Source: Taibaiella sp.
GTDB taxonomy: Bacteria > Bacteroidota > Bacteroidia > Chitinophagales > Chitinophagaceae
Direction of reading: 5' to 3'
Length of the DNA stretch: 64,000 bases
NCBI GenBank assembly: GCA_013815385.1
Contig: JACDGL010000013.1
Location: forward strand, 1-64,000
Both the position numbers and the translations under genes were made by a program. Shown piece after piece: positions 58,693-64,000 of this stretch (position 1 is its first letter; each line of letters opens with the position of its first letter). The notes under the pieces were generated by a model, which saw only the letters and a list, made by a program, of their open reading frames with translations, searched no databases and was not told the origin of the DNA.

Positions 58693-58980
58693 TTATTTTT
58701 TTTCTATGATATAAAGGTCTTCGTTATCTCGTTTCATCCGGAAAGTTTCACGGGCATATTGTTCTAGTTTGGCGGGGTTGGTGCGCATGGCCATGTTTTC
58801 TTTTTCCATTCGCGCTACTTCAGTATTCAGATAAGTGATATTATCCCTGGTAGCCTGTAGTTCTTTTTTTCTTTCTTTTTGCAGCACCCAGTCGTTCTGG
58901 TCAAAGTACGCCATCCACACCAGAAAGGCTACCCCTGTCAGAAGGAATTTGTTGGTAAGTACATGGTACACCTTTTTCAT
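58693..58980 (-). CDS. Septum formation initiator family protein (DivIC/FtsB)
   Basis: A 95-aa protein with one membrane helix (about 12-25) followed by a coiled coil (KERKKELQATRDNITYLNTEVARMEKENMAMRTN) and a compact end PAKLEQYARETFRMKRDNEDLYII ('ExxARExxxMxxxxExVYxI'), which is the DivIC/FtsB signature. It acts in the divisome with FtsL and FtsQ. Downstream of eno with a 19-bp gap in the same direction, a context common in Bacteroidota and comparable to the E. coli eno/ftsB neighbourhood. Confidence 0.92.
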   Translation of the reverse strand: MKKVYHVLTNKFLLTGVAFLVWMAYFDQNDWVLQKERKKELQATRDNITYLNTEVARMEKENMAMRTNPAKLEQYARETFRMKRDNEDLYIIEKK

Positions 58981-58999
58981 AGCAACTTAAAGATAAATT

Positions 59000-60364
<1,365 letters not shown>

Positions 60365-60406
60365 TTAGCATATTTCATTACTCATATTAAATCAGGAAGG
60401 TACACC

Positions 60407-61462
60407 ATGCCAGTGCTACACAACCGGGTAAATAATGAGGAGCTGAAGCAACGCCTGTATGCCGAAACGGAGCGCAGGGTCACGGTCTCCTTCTATAAGT
60501 ATTTCCATATTATTGATCCGTCCCTTTTCAGGGATGAATTGTATCAGCGCTTTTACGCGCTCAATGTCTTTGGGCGCATATATGTAGCTCATGAAGGAAT
60601 AAATGGGCAGGTAAGCATACCCGAAAGTAATCTGGATGATTTTAAAACAGCCTTATACAATGCTGCGCCGGAGCTGGATCAGGTACGCATAAACATTGCT
60701 GTAGAAGATGATGGAAAGTCGTTTTGGGTCTTACGTATTAAGGTGCGCCCTAAGATTGTTGCTGATGGAATTGACGATCCATCTTTCGATTCATCAAGAA
60801 CCGGCATCCATTTAAAAGCCCGGGAATTCAATGAGCTTGCTTCCAGCCCTGATACGATCATTGTAGATATGCGCAATCATTACGAATATGAGGTGGGCCA
60901 TTTTGACAATGCCGTAGAAGTTCCTTCAGATACTTTCCGCGATCAGCTACCAATGGCTGCAGCTATGCTGGAAGATAAGCGGGATAAAAATATTATCATG
61001 TACTGCACCGGTGGTATACGATGCGAAAAGGCCAGCGCATACCTGGTGCATAATGGCTTTAAAAATGTCTTTCAGTTAGAAGGCGGAATAATAGAATATG
61101 CACGCCGGGCAAAAAGCGAGGGCCTGCCTTTGAAATTTAAAGGGAAGAATTTTGTTTTTGACGAGCGTCTTGGCGAGCGGATAACAGAAGATGTAATAGC
61201 AAGCTGTCATATTTGCGGCTCGCTATGCGATACACATACTAATTGCAAGAACGATGGCTGCCACCTCCTTTTTATACAATGCGATACTTGTGCTGCTAAA
61301 TATGATGGCTGTTGCAGTGTAGAATGTAAGGAAGAAATGCACCTCCCCGAAGTGGAACAACGAGAGCGCCGTGCAGGCCGGGAAAATGGCCAGATGATTT
61401 TTAATAAATCAAAAGCGCATCCCTTGCGTAAACATAGGAATGAGTGGAAAAATTCCGGTTAG
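60407..61462 (+). CDS. trhO: tRNA uridine(34) hydroxylase / rhodanese-like TrhO
   Basis: A 351-aa enzyme that hydroxylates U34 of some tRNAs with O2 (prephenate-independent pathway). N-terminal acylphosphatase-like part is [23 protein letters not shown] and [20 protein letters not shown]. The rhodanese domain has [15 protein letters not shown] and catalytic Cys in [21 protein letters not shown]. The C-terminal cysteine-rich tail ([40 protein letters not shown]) and [17 protein letters not shown] are the same as in E. coli TrhO/YceA, so it is not a special addition. Start ATG 60407, downstream of the -7 box. Confidence 0.92.
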   Translation: MPVLHNRVNNEELKQRLYAETERRVTVSFYKYFHIIDPSLFRDELYQRFYALNVFGRIYVAHEGINGQVSIPESNLDDFKTALYNAAPELDQVRINIAVEDDGKSFWVLRIKVRPKIVADGIDDPSFDSSRTGIHLKAREFNELASSPDTIIVDMRNHYEYEVGHFDNAVEVPSDTFRDQLPMAAAMLEDKRDKNIIMYCTGGIRCEKASAYLVHNGFKNVFQLEGGIIEYARRAKSEGLPLKFKGKNFVFDERLGERITEDVIASCHICGSLCDTHTNCKNDGCHLLFIQCDTCAAKYDGCCSVECKEEMHLPEVEQRERRAGRENGQMIFNKSKAHPLRKHRNEWKNSG

Positions 61463-61552
61463 GTATTTGCTATCGTAGGCATGTAATTAAAAATTGTTTC
61501 AGATTTCTTGTGGAATTTACCGTTTTGTGGTTCTTAATAGTAAATCACTATT

Positions 61553-62353
61553 ATGAAATCACAAACCATTTTGCGACAAGGCTACCTCGATATTCTTTTT
61601 CTCAATCGTAACAAAGCCTATGGAGGATACGAGCTCAGGAAGAACTATAATTATCGGGTATTGCTCTCGCTTGCTGGCATGACGGCAAGTATTATAATCC
61701 TCGCAGTATGCTCGCGGTTATTTCACACAGAGGATATCAAACCGCCAATTATTATAGATGAAATTGGAAAACATGTTTTCACATCAGTAATAATACAACG
61801 TCGGATAGCTGTGCCTCCTGCGGCCGAGTTGTATCCTATTACATCAGTTATTAAAAGTAGTGTTCCTAAGATCGTTACTGATTTTAAAGAACAGACCAAA
61901 GTGACAGATATGCCAAAGGAAAATATTGCAACTGGTTCAGAGAGTACTAATGGTACTTCTATTAGTAAAACCGGAAATATAACTGGGAATGCAAATGTTA
62001 ATAGTAATAAGACCATTGGTGAGAATCCGGGAAAAACAGACGTAAAGAAGATATACTCTTTCGTAGAGGTGATGCCGGTTTATAACGGAGATATGGCAGC
62101 CTATATTCAGAAGAATATCCATTATCCTCAGCAGGCAAAAGAAAACAACATAGAGGGAAAAGTGGTAATAGGGTTCGTGATAGATGAAGAGGGAAACTTG
62201 GTGAATGCAAGAGTGGTACGAGGTATAGGAGGTGGCTGTGACGAGGAGGCAATACATATACTACAGCAAATGTCGAGGTGGCAACCGGGTAAGCAAAATG
62301 GTATACCTGTTAGAGTTTATTTTACGGTACCTATCCAGTTTAAATTACAATAA
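61553..62353 (+). CDS. tonB: TonB-family energy transducer
   Basis: A 266-aa protein. The N-terminus GYLDILFLNRNKAYGGYELRKNYNYRV is the Bacteroidota TonB opening, followed by one membrane helix (LLSLAGMTASIIILAVC). A Ser/Thr/Asn-rich periplasmic spacer (about 60-160, poor in proline) links to a C-terminal TonB domain (VEVMPVYNGDMAAYIQKNIHYPQQAKENNIEGKV, IDEEGNLVNARVVRGIGGGCDEEAIHIL, MSRWQPGKQNGIPVRVYFTVPIQF). It transmits proton-motive force to outer-membrane receptors. It is longer than the window's second TonB-like protein at 21518-21928. Confidence 0.92.
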   Translation: MKSQTILRQGYLDILFLNRNKAYGGYELRKNYNYRVLLSLAGMTASIIILAVCSRLFHTEDIKPPIIIDEIGKHVFTSVIIQRRIAVPPAAELYPITSVIKSSVPKIVTDFKEQTKVTDMPKENIATGSESTNGTSISKTGNITGNANVNSNKTIGENPGKTDVKKIYSFVEVMPVYNGDMAAYIQKNIHYPQQAKENNIEGKVVIGFVIDEEGNLVNARVVRGIGGGCDEEAIHILQQMSRWQPGKQNGIPVRVYFTVPIQFKLQ

Positions 62354-62380
62354 AATCATTTGGTTTATTTTGCAACGTTT

Positions 62381-63022
62381 ATGTTGGATATCGAATTGAA
62401 GGGGGAGAACTTAAAATTGTTACCAGAGCGTGCTATATGGTGGCCCTCCGAAAGTACGTTGATCATAGCTGACCTGCACTGGGGTAAGGCTGGGCATTTT
62501 CGTAAGAATGGCATTGCCATACCGCATAGCGCCCAACCCAAAGATGAACTGCGCCTTGCTAAAATAATAAAAGAAACAAATGCGGAAAGATTGTTCATAG
62601 CCGGCGATTTATTTCATAGCAGGGATAATAAGGAGGTCGATAATTTTACCTACTGGCGTAGAGAACACTCACAATTGCAGATAGATCTAGTAATAGGAAA
62701 CCATGATATTCTACCAAAAGAAAAATATGAAGGCTGGCAAATGCAGTGGCACACAAATAGCTATTGCATAGGCCCCTTCTGCATAGCGCACGATGAACAG
62801 CAGGATACTGAATTATACACCATACACGGCCACATACACCCTGCCGTTATGATAAACGGAAAAGGCCACCAGGCCGGGATGAAACTATGCTGTTTCGCCC
62901 AGGACGCAAAGCATTTTATCCTTCCTGCTTTCGGCTCTTTTACGGGCAGCCATATCATAGACAAAAACGGCTATCAACATATATATGTGATAGCCGAAAG
63001 TGAGGTAATACAATGGAAATAG
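62381..63022 (+). CDS. pdeM: Ligase-associated DNA damage response endonuclease PdeM
   Basis: A 213-aa metallophosphoesterase. The motif series is IADLHWGKAGHFR (D.H), FIAGDLFHSRDN (GD), VIGNHDIL (GNHD) and YTIHGHIHPAV (GHxH), all intact for a di-metal site. The segments PERAIWWPSESTLIIADLHWGKAGHFRKNGIAIP and CFAQDAKHFILPAFGSFTGSHII match PdeM. It usually lies with LigD-like ligase, Lhr helicase and exonuclease in a DNA-repair cluster. None of these is adjacent here. ATG 62381 is preferred over a TTG at 62360. It starts 27 bp after tonB. Confidence 0.9.
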   Translation: MLDIELKGENLKLLPERAIWWPSESTLIIADLHWGKAGHFRKNGIAIPHSAQPKDELRLAKIIKETNAERLFIAGDLFHSRDNKEVDNFTYWRREHSQLQIDLVIGNHDILPKEKYEGWQMQWHTNSYCIGPFCIAHDEQQDTELYTIHGHIHPAVMINGKGHQAGMKLCCFAQDAKHFILPAFGSFTGSHIIDKNGYQHIYVIAESEVIQWK

Positions 63023-63030
63023 CTAGGCAA

Positions 63031-64000
63031 TTATCGCAATAACGTTATGTTCCCTTTTATAACGGTATGCTTTCTGTCTACTTGTCCGTCGCTTATTTTA
63101 TACCCTGTTATCAGGTACATATAAACATCTTTAGGTTGGGGTTGACCATTCAGTTTGCCATCCCAGCCCGTATTAGGCATAGTAGTTGTAAATACCGGTT
63201 GCCCCCATCTGTTAAAGACACTGAAACGTTCAAATATAAAGTTGCAATACGATGTAGGATATATCACATCATTCAATCCGTCATTATCTGGCGTAAAGGC
63301 GTTCGGCATGTAAGCAGAATCTTTCAGGCTGTAAATAGTAATCGAATCCACTGATTCGCAACCCTTACCATCATTACCGGTCACATAAAAAGTAGTAGTA
63401 GTCTGTGGCGTCACTATGGGGTGCGATGATGTATTGCTATCACACAGCAGGCCGGGCTGCCATATATATTTTTTGGCTCCAGATACAAAGAGCTGGATAG
63501 AGCTGTTACTGCACGTTACAGGATTTGTGTTAGGAGTAATGTATAGTGTTGGAGCAGAAAAGAATTTTATCTGTACAGAATCAATGCCTATGCAATTGTT
63601 ACTATCCACACCCGTTACCACATAGGTAGTTGCCTGAGAAGGGGTAGCCCTGGGGTTAGATACAGTGGAGTCATTAAGGTCTTTTCCCGGGGTCCAGTAA
63701 TACCGTGTTGCGCCGGTTGCAGATAATTGTACTACTGCGCCCTTGCATATGGTAGTATCCCCTTTGGCTACTACACTGTTAGTGATAGTGTTGATAGTTT
63801 GCCGTACCTGAACAGTATCAACACATCCGAAAGAATCTCTTTCCGCAAAACTGATAGTATAAGTACCGGTAGTATCAAAAGTATGTTTCACCGCTGTGCC
63901 AGTATCTGTATTGCCATCACCATATAACCAAACTCTTGATGTTATTCTTGTTCCTATAGTATCTATAGCGGTAAGGTTTACCGTTTTACTGCATAGGGCT
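63031..64000 (-). CDS. PKD-domain protein with T9SS type B sorting domain (partial, 5' end outside window)
   Basis: The frame stays open on the minus strand from 63031 to the window edge, so 63891 (GTG) is not the start. The visible 323 codons begin in a PKD-like domain (VWLYGDGNTDTG, then HTFDTTGTYTISFAERD, CVDTVQV). They contain two Ig/PKD-like repeats with ICKGAVVQLSATGATRYYWTPGKDL and CSNSSIQLFVSGAKKYIWQPG ('CxGxxVxLxAxGAxxYxWxPG'). The end is the gliding-motility-associated C-terminal domain: PNAFTPDNDGLNDVI, FSVFNRWGQPVF, WDGKLNGQPQPKDVYMYLITG and KGNITLLR. Large exported adhesin-like protein; same tail class as at 1-111. Confidence 0.92.
   Translation of the reverse strand, partial: ALCSKTVNLTAIDTIGTRITSRVWLYGDGNTDTGTAVKHTFDTTGTYTISFAERDSFGCVDTVQVRQTINTITNSVVAKGDTTICKGAVVQLSATGATRYYWTPGKDLNDSTVSNPRATPSQATTYVVTGVDSNNCIGIDSVQIKFFSAPTLYITPNTNPVTCSNSSIQLFVSGAKKYIWQPGLLCDSNTSSHPIVTPQTTTTFYVTGNDGKGCESVDSITIYSLKDSAYMPNAFTPDNDGLNDVIYPTSYCNFIFERFSVFNRWGQPVFTTTMPNTGWDGKLNGQPQPKDVYMYLITGYKISDGQVDRKHTVIKGNITLLR

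Noticed and set aside
60407-61462. Cysteine-rich tail of TrhO as a novel zinc module
   Set aside because: The same tail is present in E. coli TrhO/YceA, so it is a family feature.

Overview
The window is a chromosomal segment of a Bacteroidota bacterium, most likely of the Chitinophagales (Chitinophagaceae-like). Four things point there. Many secreted proteins end in type IX secretion (T9SS) sorting domains of type A ('Por') or type B (gliding-motility-associated). About twenty genes have a Bacteroidota -7 box, TAnnTTTG, shortly upstream, and ribosome binding sites are hard to see. Family content is typical of the phylum: DUF5686/CarboxypepD_reg, S46 dipeptidyl-peptidase, mitochondrial-type aconitase, DUF6580, a long SecA with a SEC-C tail, DivIC next to enolase. 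AUA is used very often for isoleucine. I see no tRNA, rRNA, CRISPR array, insertion sequence or prophage, so this looks like ordinary core chromosome with a few accessory islands.

Layout. 1-3140: tail of a T9SS type B protein, a lipoprotein, CsbD, GtrA and a coupled pair (unknown 140-aa protein plus BtrH-like C39-fold protein). 3.2-7.1 kb: a secreted 740-aa protein with a possible caspase-like C-terminus overlapping a PPK2 polyphosphate kinase, then an alpha/beta hydrolase. 7.4-11.1 kb: a disordered Q/N/S-rich protein, class III PHA synthase, a 735-bp gene-poor stretch with a REP-like element, a lipoprotein and a ParE-type toxin-antitoxin pair. 11.1-19.8 kb: Nramp-UspA fusion, trpS, deoxynucleoside kinase, DUF5686 outer-membrane protein, ccmC-ccmD, glutamate dehydrogenase. 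19.9-30.1 kb: a T9SS protein, a TonB-like protein, aconitase, PspC, S46 peptidase (DPP7-type), DUF6580, a methyltransferase. 30.2-37.3 kb: secA, a secreted three-repeat protein, rlmI-like methyltransferase, recN. 37.3-44.1 kb: a frameshifted T9SS beta-propeller protein, RsmB-like methyltransferase, subtilase and lipoprotein. 44.2-52.0 kb: mnmA, the shikimate operon aroB-aroA-aroC, a SirB1/transglutaminase-like protein, topA. 52.1-56.9 kb: three tandem T9SS paralogues of unknown function. 57-64 kb: proline dehydrogenase, a PH-domain protein, eno-divIC, trhO, TonB, pdeM and the C-terminal part of a PKD-domain T9SS type B protein running off the window.

Cooperating genes. aroB, aroA and aroC overlap and supply three shikimate-pathway steps, ending in chorismate. 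ccmC-ccmD belong to cytochrome c maturation. eno and divIC form a likely operon. The many T9SS cargo proteins imply a complete secretion system elsewhere in the genome. The least explained parts are the 740-aa protein upstream of PPK2, the three tandem T9SS paralogues with a conserved CxxC, and the BtrH-like pair.
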